From Streptomyces sp. CG1 (GTDB lineage: Bacteria; Actinomycetota; Actinomycetes; Streptomycetales; Streptomycetaceae): a stretch of DNA of 64,000 bases. The translations under genes and the position numbers were made by a program. The stretch spans positions 5,580,001-5,644,000 of the forward strand of contig NZ_CP163518.1 in NCBI RefSeq assembly GCF_041080625.1. The letters run 5' to 3'. The notes under the pieces are model-generated. The model was not told where the DNA came from. It searched no databases and saw only the letters and a list, made by a program, of their open reading frames with translations. This document shows positions 15,722 to 24,769 of the stretch, piece after piece; within the stretch, counting starts at the first letter, position 1; each line of letters opens with the position of its first letter.

Positions 15722-17992
15722 CTACCGCTGGAGGGTGGTCTCACGCAGGGACCGGGAGTGCGCGGCGGCGGGGCCGGATCTGGCCGCCCGGTCGCGTTCG
15801 GCCAGCGCCTGGCGCATCAGCTCCAGGCCGCGGGTGACCGAGCCGACCTCGTCGTGGTTGACCGGGTGCAGCACGGTGCGGCGGTCCCCGCCGGCGAGCC
15901 GCTCGACGAGCACGGCGACCGCGCGCAGCGGCCGGATCACCACCACATGCAGCCAGCCCAGGCAGGCCGCGCCCAGGGTGAGGCCCAGGATCCCGGCGAG
16001 CATGGTGCGCTGCTCGGCCTGCACCGCGGGGACCTGGAGCGCTGCCGCGGGCTCCGTGGTCACCACGTGCCAGCCGAGGCGGGCTGTCGGGCCGCTCTGC
16101 GCCAGCGGCGCCGCGGCGTCGACCGACGGGCCGGAGGACGTGCGGAGCACCGCGGAGGTCGCGGTGCCCGCGGTACCCGGGGCGCCCTGGGTGGCGTGGG
16201 CGAGACGGGTCAGGCCAGGGTTGGGCAGTGACTGGAAGGCGCGGTAGCCCACGCTCGCCGCCAGCACCTTGTCGTTGTCGTCCGTCACCCAGACGCTGCC
16301 CAGTTTCGGCCTGGGCAGAAGGGAGTTGAGCGCCTTCACGTCGATCTCGCCGAACAGGACCACCCCGGCCGCCGGAGCCTTGCCCTTGACGGCCCGGACC
16401 TGGGAGTAGGCGGCGATCGCCGGGATCCGGCCCGAGGTGTTGACGGCGGTGATCCCGCCGCCTCCGGGCACGTGGACGAGGGTGCGCAGCGGTGTGTCGC
16501 CCACCCTCAGCGCGATGGCGCCGGAGCGGTCCAGGAGATACAGCGAGCGGTAGTGCTTGTGGTCGGCGAGGGTGCGCCGCAGAACATCGGTCTGGGCGGC
16601 CCGGCTCGTGCCCGGCAGACGTGCGGCCGCGTCGCTCAGGTCGGTGTACGACTGGTCGAGGGACTGCCGGATCCGCGTCGTCGCGATCTCGGTGCGCGCC
16701 TGCTGGTCGGCGAGGACCGGAGCCGGAACCGCGGTCGCGGTGTCCGCCCGGTTCAGCAGGAAGATCATCGGCATCGCCCAGCAGGCCACCACCACGACTC
16801 CGGCCACGGCCAGCGCCCGGTAGCCCGGTCCGCGCCGGGCCGGGAACTCCTCGGGGCCGCTCTCGCCGAGCAGTTGCCGGCGCAGTGACTCCAGCGCCCG
16901 CCCGATCCGGGCCAGTTCCCCGAAGCCATGCACCGGAACCGGCCGGTACAGCTCCTCCAGCGCGGCCGGCTCGTCCTCGGTCGCGCCCCGGGCCAGGCGG
17001 CCGGCGGACAGGTACAGCCGCAGCAGCGGCCGCTGCACGAAGAAGTGCAACGCCAGCCCGAGCAGCAGCGCGAGTGCGGCCAGCGCCCCTGCGGCCTCGA
17101 GCGCGAAGCGCGAGTAGTCGGCGGCGGCGGTCGTGGCGGGCACCGCGCGGGAGGTGAGCACCACCAGACCGAGGCCGTTGGTGTCGCCCGGACCGGTCGC
17201 CGAGGCGACCTGGGACCAGCCGGCCACCGTGCGCCGGCTGCCCGTGGCGGCGCCCAGCAGGCTTCCCGAGGCGTCGGTGTCCCGCCCCGACCCCGTCGCC
17301 GCGCGGGCCGCCGCCGCGGGCAGACCGCTGTCGGCGGCGGCCGGTGACGCCATGCCGTGGACTGTGGTGGCGAGCGCCGTGCCGCTCGCGTCCAGCACTT
17401 CGGCGGTGCGTCCGTCGCCGAACGTGGTGAGGGTGGGGAGCGCTTCGGAGACCACCAGCAGCCACTGCCGCTCGGTCCGGTTCGGGACCTGGTTCTGGTC
17501 CTGGTTGGCGTCCTCCTGCTGCGCGGGCAGTGTGACCCTGGCGAAGTACAGCAGCTGCCGCGTGCCGCCCGACGTCACCAGCCGGGGCGGGATCGCCCCG
17601 TGCCCCGACGCCGTCTTGGCGGTGTCCACCCCGGCCAGTGGGACCGGCTTGCCGCCGGCCGCCAGCAGTCTGCCGGTGTGCGAGTCGAGCAGCGCACTGC
17701 CGAGGACCGCCTTCCTGGCAGAGGTCAGCGCCTTGAGCGCGGTCGCGGGGGTCGAGGTGCCCGTCGCCGGGTACGCGCCCGCCGTACGGCGTACCGTGCT
17801 CGCCTCGACGTCGATCGTGGTGCGCACCGACAGCGCGGTGTCCGCGGCGATCTGCTGCTCGCCGTTCAGTACGGCCTGCGGTATTCGGTCGGCCTGGATG
17901 CCGTCGAGGCCGATCATGGTCAGGGCGGCAACGACCAGCAGGAGTACGACGAGCGAGGCGATCGGCGGGCGCACCCCGCCAAGCATCGGCAT
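15722..17992 (-). CDS. Double sensor-HAMP membrane protein, pgs operon copy 1
   Basis: A protein of 756 residues or more built as a tandem: membrane helix, extracytoplasmic domain, membrane helix, HAMP-like linker, then the same layout again. Helices lie near residues 12-32, 295-318, about 395-420 and about 670-690. The last HAMP is clear (VIRPLRAVAVLVERLAGGD...NHDEVGSVTRGLELM). There is no kinase, cyclase or methyl-accepting domain. It heads the pgs operon and a homologue heads the second pgsB, so it probably serves polymer synthesis or export, perhaps in the place of PgsA. The ATG at 17992 is safe, but RRRAD just before it is shared with copy 2. Translation therefore probably starts at the CTG at 18046 behind AAAGGA. 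Confidence 0.75.
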   Translation of the reverse strand: MPMLGGVRPPIASLVVLLLVVAALTMIGLDGIQADRIPQAVLNGEQQIAADTALSVRTTIDVEASTVRRTAGAYPATGTSTPATALKALTSARKAVLGSALLDSHTGRLLAAGGKPVPLAGVDTAKTASGHGAIPPRLVTSGGTRQLLYFARVTLPAQQEDANQDQNQVPNRTERQWLLVVSEALPTLTTFGDGRTAEVLDASGTALATTVHGMASPAAADSGLPAAAARAATGSGRDTDASGSLLGAATGSRRTVAGWSQVASATGPGDTNGLGLVVLTSRAVPATTAAADYSRFALEAAGALAALALLLGLALHFFVQRPLLRLYLSAGRLARGATEDEPAALEELYRPVPVHGFGELARIGRALESLRRQLLGESGPEEFPARRGPGYRALAVAGVVVVACWAMPMIFLLNRADTATAVPAPVLADQQARTEIATTRIRQSLDQSYTDLSDAAARLPGTSRAAQTDVLRRTLADHKHYRSLYLLDRSGAIALRVGDTPLRTLVHVPGGGGITAVNTSGRIPAIAAYSQVRAVKGKAPAAGVVLFGEIDVKALNSLLPRPKLGSVWVTDDNDKVLAASVGYRAFQSLPNPGLTRLAHATQGAPGTAGTATSAVLRTSSGPSVDAAAPLAQSGPTARLGWHVVTTEPAAALQVPAVQAEQRTMLAGILGLTLGAACLGWLHVVVIRPLRAVAVLVERLAGGDRRTVLHPVNHDEVGSVTRGLELMRQALAERDRAARSGPAAAHSRSLRETTLQR

Positions 17993-18085
17993 ATCGGCGC
18001 GGCGGCGGATGCGGTGTCGCCGCGGCGCCCGGGGTGCGGAGGGCAGGGCAGCGGATCCTTTCTCAATTGGCGCCTAGCGCCCGAA

Positions 18086-18103
18086 TGTTCGACAGAGCGA
18101 ACA
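18086..18103. promoter_or_regulatory. Inverted repeat upstream of the pgs operon
   Basis: TGTTCG-ACAGAG-CGAACA is a perfect 6-6-6 inverted repeat located 40 bp upstream of the probable CTG start of the HAMP gene. It is a candidate operator for the polyglutamate operon. The arms are in the opposite order to an actinobacterial LexA box, so I do not assign a regulator. Confidence 0.4.
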
Positions 18104-18210
18104 CTCTAACCTCATACGATCACATAACCATCACACTTTCGTCCCTGTGTCGTATGTACGCAAGGGGCCACCGGGCGACGGCTGACGCATGCGGGTCCGC
18201 CCCCGGCACG

Positions 18211-18247
18211 CCGAAGGGCGGACTCGCGAACAGGACCCGCCCTTCGG
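18211..18247. terminator. Terminator hairpin after the lipase gene
   Basis: CCGAAGGGCGG (18211-18221) pairs with CCGCCCTTCGG (18237-18247), an 11-bp perfect stem with a 15-base loop. It lies 32 bp past the stop of the minus-strand hydrolase. A 12-bp direct repeat, CTGTCCGGTCAG, sits between them at 18259-18282. Confidence 0.65.
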
Positions 18248-18278
18248 ATGTCCGGCAACTGTCCGGTCAGCTGTCCGG

Positions 18279-19637
18279 TCAGCGGACGAAGGAGATCTCC
18301 GGGTACTTCTTGTCGGGCCCGTCGAGCAGGGAGCTGTGCTGCTTGCGCAGCTCCTGGTCGAAGAAGGCCGCGAGGTAGGCACGCTGGACCGCGATCGCGC
18401 GGTCCGGGTCGATCGTGCCGAACTGCTGCTGGAGCTGGTCCTGGGAGAGCCCGAGCAGGCCCGCCTCCTGCGGCACCATCCACTCGTTGTCGCTGAACGA
18501 CAGGTGCGCCGCGCCGTGGAGCTTGATGTCGACCCGGTATCCCTTCAGATGCGACCACAGCGTGCGCCACGAACCGTCGTTGTTGCGGTTGTGGGTGCCG
18601 GAGCTGAAGAGCATGAAGGGGCGGTCCAGGTCCTTGTTCGGCGCCGAGCCGAAGAACTGGCCGTCCAGGTCCGCGCCGGCGGCGATGCGGTGGTCGAGCT
18701 GCATGGCGGTGTCGACCGCCGCGCCGCCCAGCGACCAGCCGAACATCCCGATGCGGGACATGTCCACCGACTTCGACAGCCCGGAGGGGAGCGTGGCCTG
18801 GCCTGCGTCGGGGTTGCCGCCCTTGCTGATCGTGCCGAGCTGGTTGATGACGAACCGGATGTCCGCCGCGCGCACCCTGAGCGTGTCGGAGGAATGGGCG
18901 CCCGGGGGCATCGTGTTGACCTCGAGCCGGTTGCCGGGGAACTGCACCTCGCCGGCGTCGTGGGTGTGGTCGACGGTGACGACGAGGTAGCCGCGGCTGG
19001 CGAGGTCCTGGGCGAGCGCGGTGCCCATCGCGCGGTCGGAGTGCAGCCCGGTCGAGTACAGCAGGACGGGCAGCTTGCCGAGCTTGGTGTTCACCGGGGC
19101 GAGGACATGGCCCGCGGTCCTCGGCAGGGTCACCTCCTGCGGCGACAGCCCGCGCGAGGCGAGGAAGTGGTCGCCGGAGATCGACGGCATCCACGGCGCC
19201 TGATAGTGCCCGGACGTGGCGGTGGCCGGATACCAGAGCGACACCATCAGCTCGCGAGGGCTGCTGCCGGGTATGTACGGATCCGTACGGGACTTGTCCA
19301 CGAGGTGCAGGCCGACCATGCCCACGCTGTACGGCCCGGTCGGCGCGGGCATGTTGAGCTGAAGCCCGGACGTGTCCGCGCGGCCCGACGCGAGGGCATC
19401 GCGGTGTACGGGCTTGTGGTGCAGCGGCGCCTCGTCGTTCTCCGGCGCCCAGGGCGCGTTCTGGTCGGGCTGATCGGGCTGGTCGGGCGAGAACCCGGTG
19501 GCCACAGGCTTGTCGGACGGCTTCCCGGCGGCCATCGCCGGCGTCATCCCCGCACCCAGAGCGACGGCCAGCGCACCAGCCGTACCGACCGCTCTGGCGA
19601 TCGCTCTGCGACGGTGGCGCGGGCGGCGGTGTTTCAT
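18279..19637 (-). CDS. Secreted alpha/beta hydrolase, PAF-acetylhydrolase/lipase type
   Basis: A 452-residue exported esterase. The signal peptide has a very basic n-region (KHRRPRHRRR), a hydrophobic core and AMAA cleavage near residue 37. The mature enzyme resembles platelet-activating-factor acetylhydrolase-like lipases of Streptomyces. It has an oxyanion segment LPVLLYSTGLHSDR, a nucleophile elbow GMFGWSLGG (Trp replaces the usual His), an acid in AAGADLDGQFF and a likely catalytic His in HGAAHLSFSD. It should cleave short-chain or oxidised lipid esters outside the cell. The start at 19637 has AAGGGGG upstream; the upstream in-frame start lacks a site. Confidence 0.82.
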   Translation of the reverse strand: MKHRRPRHRRRAIARAVGTAGALAVALGAGMTPAMAAGKPSDKPVATGFSPDQPDQPDQNAPWAPENDEAPLHHKPVHRDALASGRADTSGLQLNMPAPTGPYSVGMVGLHLVDKSRTDPYIPGSSPRELMVSLWYPATATSGHYQAPWMPSISGDHFLASRGLSPQEVTLPRTAGHVLAPVNTKLGKLPVLLYSTGLHSDRAMGTALAQDLASRGYLVVTVDHTHDAGEVQFPGNRLEVNTMPPGAHSSDTLRVRAADIRFVINQLGTISKGGNPDAGQATLPSGLSKSVDMSRIGMFGWSLGGAAVDTAMQLDHRIAAGADLDGQFFGSAPNKDLDRPFMLFSSGTHNRNNDGSWRTLWSHLKGYRVDIKLHGAAHLSFSDNEWMVPQEAGLLGLSQDQLQQQFGTIDPDRAIAVQRAYLAAFFDQELRKQHSSLLDGPDKKYPEISFVR

Positions 19638-19852
19638 GGGACCCCCTTGTTGGTCAGCGATCGCAGAACGGGCGATCGACTGCCGCACACCGTACCGCCG
19701 CAGCGGCCGACGGACTCACGCTCCCGGGATGCCGCCGTAGCGACTTCACGTACCGGATGCCGAGCGCCCGATGAGTGGCCGGCACTTCGGAGCGCCGCTC
19801 GGGGCGCCGCACGAGGCGGCCGTCTGCCGGGTCCCGGCGCCGCCGGGCCGGC

Positions 19853-20761
19853 TCACCAGGCCCTCGCGGCGGCCAGCAGGTGCTCACGGACGAGCGTCAC
19901 GTGCGGGTTGGTGGCGCTGCCCGGGCGCTGGACGAGGTAGGCGGTGTTGATCGGCGGGTCCTCCGGCTGGTGCAGTAGCCGGAGGGTGCCGGAGGCGATC
20001 TCGGTGCGGCACAGGTAGCTGGGCAGAACGCTCCAGCCGGCGCCGGCGGTGACGGCGGTGAGGACGCCGCGCAGGTCGGGGACGGTGATCGCGGCCTGGG
20101 TGTGCAGGCGGCGGTCGAAGACGTGGCGCCAGTAGCGGCGGGCGATGGGCAGGTCCTCGGCGTAGGCGATCAGGGGGAGGCTCTCCAGGGCGGCGGGCAG
20201 TTTCTGCCCCTTGAGCCGTTCGGCCCACACAGGGGCGGCGACCAGGACGAATTCCTCGTCGGCGAGGAGTTCGGCGTGCAGGGTCCGGCCACGTGGCCGA
20301 CGGGTGGCGACGACGAGGTCGTGGCGTCCGGCCCGCAGTTCTTCGAGCAGCGGCTCGGTCAGTCCGATGGCCACCCGCAGCCGGACGCCCTGCGCGACCA
20401 GCGGGGCCAGCACCTTCAGGCCGGCCACGCTCATGAACTCCGCGGGCCCCGCCAGATGCACCGGTGCCACGGTGCTGTTCGGCTCCTCGCCGGTGATGAC
20501 GGCCAACTGGTCGAGCGGGGCCGACAACTGCGCGGCCAGTTCGTCCGCGTGGGGCAGCGGGATCACACCTTGCGCCCGGCGTTCGAACAGCTCGCGGCCC
20601 AGGCGGTTCTCCAGTGCCCGGATCTGCGTGGTGACGGTGGACTGCGACAGGCCCAGCCGGCGCGCCGCGGCGGTGAAGGACCCCTGACGGTGCACCGCGA
20701 GGAAGGTGCGCAGCAGGTTCAGGTCCAGCGGACCGGACCCATGAGTGTCGTGATCGCTCAC
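19853..20761 (-). CDS. LysR-family transcriptional regulator
   Basis: About 302 residues. The N-terminal winged helix is canonical: LDLNLLRTFLAVHRQGSFTAAARRLGLSQSTVTTQIRALENRLGRELFER in two consecutive stretches. The effector-binding domain follows, ending near the C-terminus with GWSVLPSYLC. GTG at 20761 is preferred because it begins nine residues before the DNA-binding domain. The frame stays open to 20923, but that extension is Pro/Arg-rich and unlike the family. It is divergent from the DJ-1/PfpI gene at 21298, with a fragment of another such gene between, so it probably controls that gene. Confidence 0.85.
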   Translation of the reverse strand: MSDHDTHGSGPLDLNLLRTFLAVHRQGSFTAAARRLGLSQSTVTTQIRALENRLGRELFERRAQGVIPLPHADELAAQLSAPLDQLAVITGEEPNSTVAPVHLAGPAEFMSVAGLKVLAPLVAQGVRLRVAIGLTEPLLEELRAGRHDLVVATRRPRGRTLHAELLADEEFVLVAAPVWAERLKGQKLPAALESLPLIAYAEDLPIARRYWRHVFDRRLHTQAAITVPDLRGVLTAVTAGAGWSVLPSYLCRTEIASGTLRLLHQPEDPPINTAYLVQRPGSATNPHVTLVREHLLAAARAW

Positions 20762-21111
20762 GGCTCCGAGCCTACGAGGTACGGGCGGCGGCCACCTGCC
20801 GCCCGCACGCCGGGGACCAGGCATCGGGTCATCGATGCCTGGTATCGGTCTCTTCATTGGCGCGGATACTTCAGCACCTTTAGTTTCGAGACCAAAGAGC
20901 ACTCGGGCTCCCTGGACCACCACCGTCGGTGTTGTCCGGCCACACCCGGCCCGGAATGTGCAATGGCCGACAGAGGAGCCGTGGGAAAAATGGGACAGAA
21001 AAAGATTCCGGCTTCCCAGGCAGCGCTGACCTGCAGCGAACAGCCCAGGTCAGCCACGTCCACGGTGGCATCGTCTCCTCCGTTCGCGACGGTCGGGGAA
21101 AACCGGCCGAC
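20762..21111. other. Intergenic region between LysR and the DJ-1 fragment
   Basis: About 350 bases holding the LysR promoter and AT-richer patches around 20868-20900. I see no complete gene. LysR operators are loose (T-N11-A), so I cannot name one with confidence. Confidence 0.4.
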
Positions 21112-21288
21112 GTGAAGAGCAGGGTGCCGTTCCTTCTGGAGGACGAATTGCGCGCGAAAGGAGCCGAGTACGTGCGCTCCACTGTCCCGATGACGCCCCG
21201 TGCCGTGCGCGACGGCCGCCTGGTCACGGGCGGGAACGCGGTGTCCACCACCGCCTCTGCGGGGCGCCGCCGATTTACTCAGCTCTAG
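21112..21288 (+). pseudogene. DJ-1/PfpI family protein, C-terminal fragment
   Basis: The frame reads VPFLLEDELRAKGAEY, then RAVRDGRLVTGGNAVSTT, before running into an unrelated tail. It aligns without gaps to the end of the intact neighbour at 21298 (AKWLLEDRLVEIGADY ... VVVDRNLVTGQNPAS). The nucleophile Cys and the N-terminal two thirds are missing. It is the remnant of a second DJ-1/PfpI gene lying directly before the intact one: a decayed tandem duplicate or a replaced older copy. Confidence 0.6.
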
Positions 21289-21297
21289 GAGACCACC

Positions 21298-21993
21298 ATG
21301 TCGAAAATCCTTTTCGTGATGACCGGCGCCGACCACTGGACGCTGGCGGACGGCACCAAGCGCCCCACCGGCTTCTGGGCCGAGGAGGCCGTCGCCCCGT
21401 ACCAGGCGTTCACGGCCGCGGGCCACGAGATCGTCGTCGCCACGCCGGGCGGCGTGGTACCGCCCCTGGACCAGGGAAGCCTGGCGCCGCAGTTCAACGG
21501 CGGCGAGGAGGGCGCCAGGAAGATGGCGGACGCCCTGGCCTCGATCAGCGAGATCCGGCACCCCATCAGGCTGGAGGATGTCGACCTCGACGACTATGCC
21601 GCCGTCTTCTACCCCGGTGGTCACGGCCCGATGGAGGACCTGGCCGTTGACGCCACCTCCGGCAGGCTGCTCATCGACGCCCTCTCCTCGGGCAAGCCGC
21701 TCGGCGTGGTCTGCCATGCCCCGGCCGCGCTGCTGGCCGCCACCGAGGCCGATGGCAGCAACGCCTTCGCCGGCTACCGGCTCACCGGCTTCAGCAACGC
21801 CGAGGAGACCCAGAACGGACTGGCGGCGGTCGCCAAGTGGCTGCTTGAGGACCGCCTGGTCGAGATCGGCGCGGACTACCGGGCGGGCGAGCCATGGGCC
21901 CCGAACGTGGTCGTGGACCGCAACCTGGTCACCGGTCAGAACCCCGCCTCGGCCGGACCGGCTGCGGCCGAAGTCCTCAAGAAGCTGACATGA
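21298..21993 (+). CDS. DJ-1/PfpI family (type 1 glutamine amidotransferase-like) protein
   Basis: A 231-residue protein of the DJ-1/PfpI/Hsp31 superfamily. The nucleophile elbow is GVVCHAPAAL (Cys near residue 139). The conserved Glu is in GFWAEEAVAPY near residue 30, and the core strands YAAVFYPGGHGPMEDL are typical. Members act as glyoxalase III/deglycase, chaperone or detoxifying enzymes; this cap type (TGFWAEE) is common in LysR-controlled single genes responding to electrophiles. A TAGGAG site precedes the ATG at 21298. Control by the divergent LysR at 19853 is likely. Confidence 0.85.
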   Translation: MSKILFVMTGADHWTLADGTKRPTGFWAEEAVAPYQAFTAAGHEIVVATPGGVVPPLDQGSLAPQFNGGEEGARKMADALASISEIRHPIRLEDVDLDDYAAVFYPGGHGPMEDLAVDATSGRLLIDALSSGKPLGVVCHAPAALLAATEADGSNAFAGYRLTGFSNAEETQNGLAAVAKWLLEDRLVEIGADYRAGEPWAPNVVVDRNLVTGQNPASAGPAAAEVLKKLT

Positions 21994-22174
21994 CGCAGTA
22001 GCGCACTCGCTGTCAGCCGGCGAGCGCGGCGGCCAGGGAGAGAGTGGTGACGGCGAGGCTGACGGGACTTGGGCGACCACGTCAACTCTGCTGTTCACAG
22101 CACGCCGTTGCCATCCGCGATCACCCTGAGCGCACCCCTGGGCCGCCCCTGAGGCGGCAAAGGTTCTTCCAAGC

Positions 22175-22206
22175 CGACAACCTTTAAGGCCGCCCGTGCC
22201 ACTTGG
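22175..22206 (+). promoter_or_regulatory. Bipartite CAZyme promoter motif, site A (pectinase)
   Basis: CGACAACCTT-N11-GTGCCACTTGG ends 35 bp before the pectinase start. It shares both half-sites and the exact 21-bp half-site spacing with four other sites in this window (52542-52574, 52641-52671, 55340-55370, 59816-59846). The orientation matches the downstream gene. I read it as an ECF-type -35/-10 pair. An AAAGGTT at 22159-22165 forms an inverted repeat with its first half. Confidence 0.6.
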
Positions 22207-22240
22207 GGGTGTCACTCATCCCGGGGGAAGGAAACCCCTG

Positions 22241-24739
22241 GTGTCCCTTCAGCCCCATCGGCGTTCGCGCGCCACTCGCCGTACGGCGGTGGCGGCCGGC
22301 AGCGCCCTGGTCGCAGTCGGTGGCCTTGCCTGCATTCCCCTGTTCGCCCAGGCCAGTTCCACGCACTCCGCCCGCACGCTGACCGTCGCCGCGGACGGCA
22401 GCGCCCCCTACCGGACGGTCCAGGCGGCGATCGACGCCGCGTCGTCCGGGGACACGATCTCCGTCGCGAGGGGCGTCTACCGCGAGGTCGTCACCGTGCC
22501 CGCCGCCAAGAGCGGGCTGACCCTCACGGGCGCCACCGGCAACCCGGCGGACGTCGTCATCACCTACGACAACGCGGCCGGGACGAAGAAGCCGGGCGGA
22601 GGCCGACTGGGCACCGCCGGGAGCGCCACGGCGACCTTCGCCGCCAAGGACCTCACGGTCAAGAACGTGACCATCGCCAACTCCTTCGACAAGGCGGCGC
22701 ATCCCGGGATCAGCGGCCAGGCCGTCGCCCTGAACGCGGAGGGCGACCGGCAGGTCTACGAGCACGACCGCTTCCTCGGCCACCAGGACACCCTGCTGGC
22801 CTGGGCCCCGACCGCCACCACCCTGACCCGGCAGTACTTCCGCGGCGACACGATCGCGGGTGACACCGACTTCCTCTTCGGCAACGCCGACGCTGTCTTC
22901 GACCACGACACCCTCGTCGCCCGGGACAACGGAGCCGCCGCAGGGGGCCTGAACGGCTTCCTGACCGCGGCCAACACGGACTCCTCGCAGAAGTACGGTT
23001 TCCTCATCGCCAACAGCACGGTGAGCAGTACGGCCAGGGCCAACACCTACTATCTGGGCCGTCCGTGGCACCCCTCGGCCACCTCGGTGGCCCAGGTCCT
23101 GTTCCGCAACACCGTGCTGCCCGCCGCGATCAAGAAGGCGACCCCGTGGACGGACATGAGCGGCTTCTCCTGGAAGTCCGCCCGGTTCGCCTCCTACGCC
23201 GACACCGGTCCCGGTGCGGCGGCGAACGCCAACACGCCGCAGCTCACCGCCGCGCAGGCCGCCGGCCACACCGTGCAGAAGTACCTCGCAGGCAACGACG
23301 GCTGGGACCCGACGCGGGGCGGCGCGGGCACCGGCGCTTCCGCGAACGCCTCGGCCTCGGCGGCCTCGGCGAACGCCGCCGCTCCGGGCCTGGCCACCGG
23401 TGACAGCCGCCACGTGACCGAGCCGCGTCTTCCGTCCACCACCTGCAAGACGGTCAGCGCCCACCTCACCGTCTCCGGTCGTACCTTCGGCGCCGCCGCG
23501 GAGAAGAACCCGCCGGACACCGCAGCCCTCCAGGCAGCCCTGGACGCCTGCACCCGAGGCGGCTCGGGCTCGGTGGCCGTGGAGCTGAAGGCATCGGGCT
23601 CCCACAGCGCCTTCCTCACCGGGCCGTTGACCGTCCACCAGGGCGAGACACTCGTCATCGACAGCGGCGTCACCCTCTACGGCTCCCGCAACCCCGCCTC
23701 CTACCAGGTGAAGGGCAAGCCCACCTGCGGCACCCTGTCCTCGGCCGAGGGCGGCTGCGCACCGCTGATCTCCGTCTCCGGTGCCCGTGCGGGGATCGAG
23801 GGCGTGCGTGCCGGCAGCGGCGGCCAGGGCCGGATCGACGGCCGCGGCGACCAGGACATCCTGGGCACCTCCACCACCTGGTGGGCGCTGGCCAGGCAGG
23901 CCCAGACGGCGAACGAGAACCAGCAGAACCCGCGGCTGATCACCGTCAAGAACGCGGACGACTTCACCCTCTACGACATCGACCTGCTCAACTCGCCCAA
24001 CTTCCATGTCACTTACCAGGGCGGCACCGGCTTCACCGCCTGGGGCGTGCGGATCAAGACGCCGGCCGACGCGCGCAACACCGACGGCATCGACCCCGGC
24101 GGCGCGACCGACGTCACCATCGAGGACTCCTGGATCCAGGACGGCGACGACGGCATCGCCATCAAGGGCGGCAGCGCGGTCCGGAACGTCACCATCGCAG
24201 GCAACCACTTCTACGGCACCCACGGCATCTCCATCGGCAGCGAGACCGCCGGCGGGGTGACCAACGTGCTGGTGGAGAACAACACCGTGGCCGGCACCGA
24301 CAGCTCCGGCATCGTCAGCGGCAGCAGCAGCGGCATCCGCATCAAGAGCTCCACCAAGAGCGGCGGCGAGGTCTCCGGTGTCAGCTACGTCAACACCTGC
24401 ATCACCGGCGTCCGCTACCCACTGGTCTTCGACACCCACTACGCGAACGGCAGCGGCTCCCACATCCCGTACTTCACCGGCATCACGGTGGCGGGCCTGC
24501 GCGCGGTGAACTCGCCCTCCAACGCCCAGTCGGTTTTCAACGGCTACAGCCCCGCCTACCCGCTGGGACTGACCCTGCAGAACGTCAGCCTCGGCCGCAA
24601 CACCAGCACCGGCCAGTACGCGAGGATAGGCGTGTTCAACAGCACCGTCACCCCGTCCGGGACCGGCGTCACCGTGACCAAGGTCCAGGGCGGCGGCTCG
24701 CTCCCGTCCTGCGCCTTCCCGGCCTATCCGGCGCTGTAG
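22241..24739 (+). CDS. Secreted pectinesterase-polygalacturonase fusion (CE8-GH28)
   Basis: An 832-residue exported bifunctional pectinase. After a signal peptide (to about residue 45), residues about 48-350 form a pectin methylesterase (CE8). It has GHQDTLL (Asp183), GDTDFLFGNADAVFD (Asp210) and YLGRPW. An Ala/Ser linker around 365-385 leads to a GH28 polygalacturonase with NTDGIDPGG, the catalytic QDGDDGI (Asp636/637), GTHGISIGSE and RIKS. One chain could demethylate pectin and then hydrolyse the polygalacturonate backbone. The start is GTG at 22241 behind GGAAGGAAA. The earlier GTG at 22196 lies within the probable promoter. A strong terminator follows. Confidence 0.88.
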   Translation: MSLQPHRRSRATRRTAVAAGSALVAVGGLACIPLFAQASSTHSARTLTVAADGSAPYRTVQAAIDAASSGDTISVARGVYREVVTVPAAKSGLTLTGATGNPADVVITYDNAAGTKKPGGGRLGTAGSATATFAAKDLTVKNVTIANSFDKAAHPGISGQAVALNAEGDRQVYEHDRFLGHQDTLLAWAPTATTLTRQYFRGDTIAGDTDFLFGNADAVFDHDTLVARDNGAAAGGLNGFLTAANTDSSQKYGFLIANSTVSSTARANTYYLGRPWHPSATSVAQVLFRNTVLPAAIKKATPWTDMSGFSWKSARFASYADTGPGAAANANTPQLTAAQAAGHTVQKYLAGNDGWDPTRGGAGTGASANASASAASANAAAPGLATGDSRHVTEPRLPSTTCKTVSAHLTVSGRTFGAAAEKNPPDTAALQAALDACTRGGSGSVAVELKASGSHSAFLTGPLTVHQGETLVIDSGVTLYGSRNPASYQVKGKPTCGTLSSAEGGCAPLISVSGARAGIEGVRAGSGGQGRIDGRGDQDILGTSTTWWALARQAQTANENQQNPRLITVKNADDFTLYDIDLLNSPNFHVTYQGGTGFTAWGVRIKTPADARNTDGIDPGGATDVTIEDSWIQDGDDGIAIKGGSAVRNVTIAGNHFYGTHGISIGSETAGGVTNVLVENNTVAGTDSSGIVSGSSSGIRIKSSTKSGGEVSGVSYVNTCITGVRYPLVFDTHYANGSGSHIPYFTGITVAGLRAVNSPSNAQSVFNGYSPAYPLGLTLQNVSLGRNTSTGQYARIGVFNSTVTPSGTGVTVTKVQGGGSLPSCAFPAYPAL

Positions 24740-24769
24740 ACGGCGTATCGCCCGAGAGGACACGGACCC

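Noticed and set aside
18086..18103. LexA (SOS) box
   Set aside because: The actinobacterial box is CGAAC-N4-GTTCG; here the arms are inverted (GTTCG first) with a 6-base centre.
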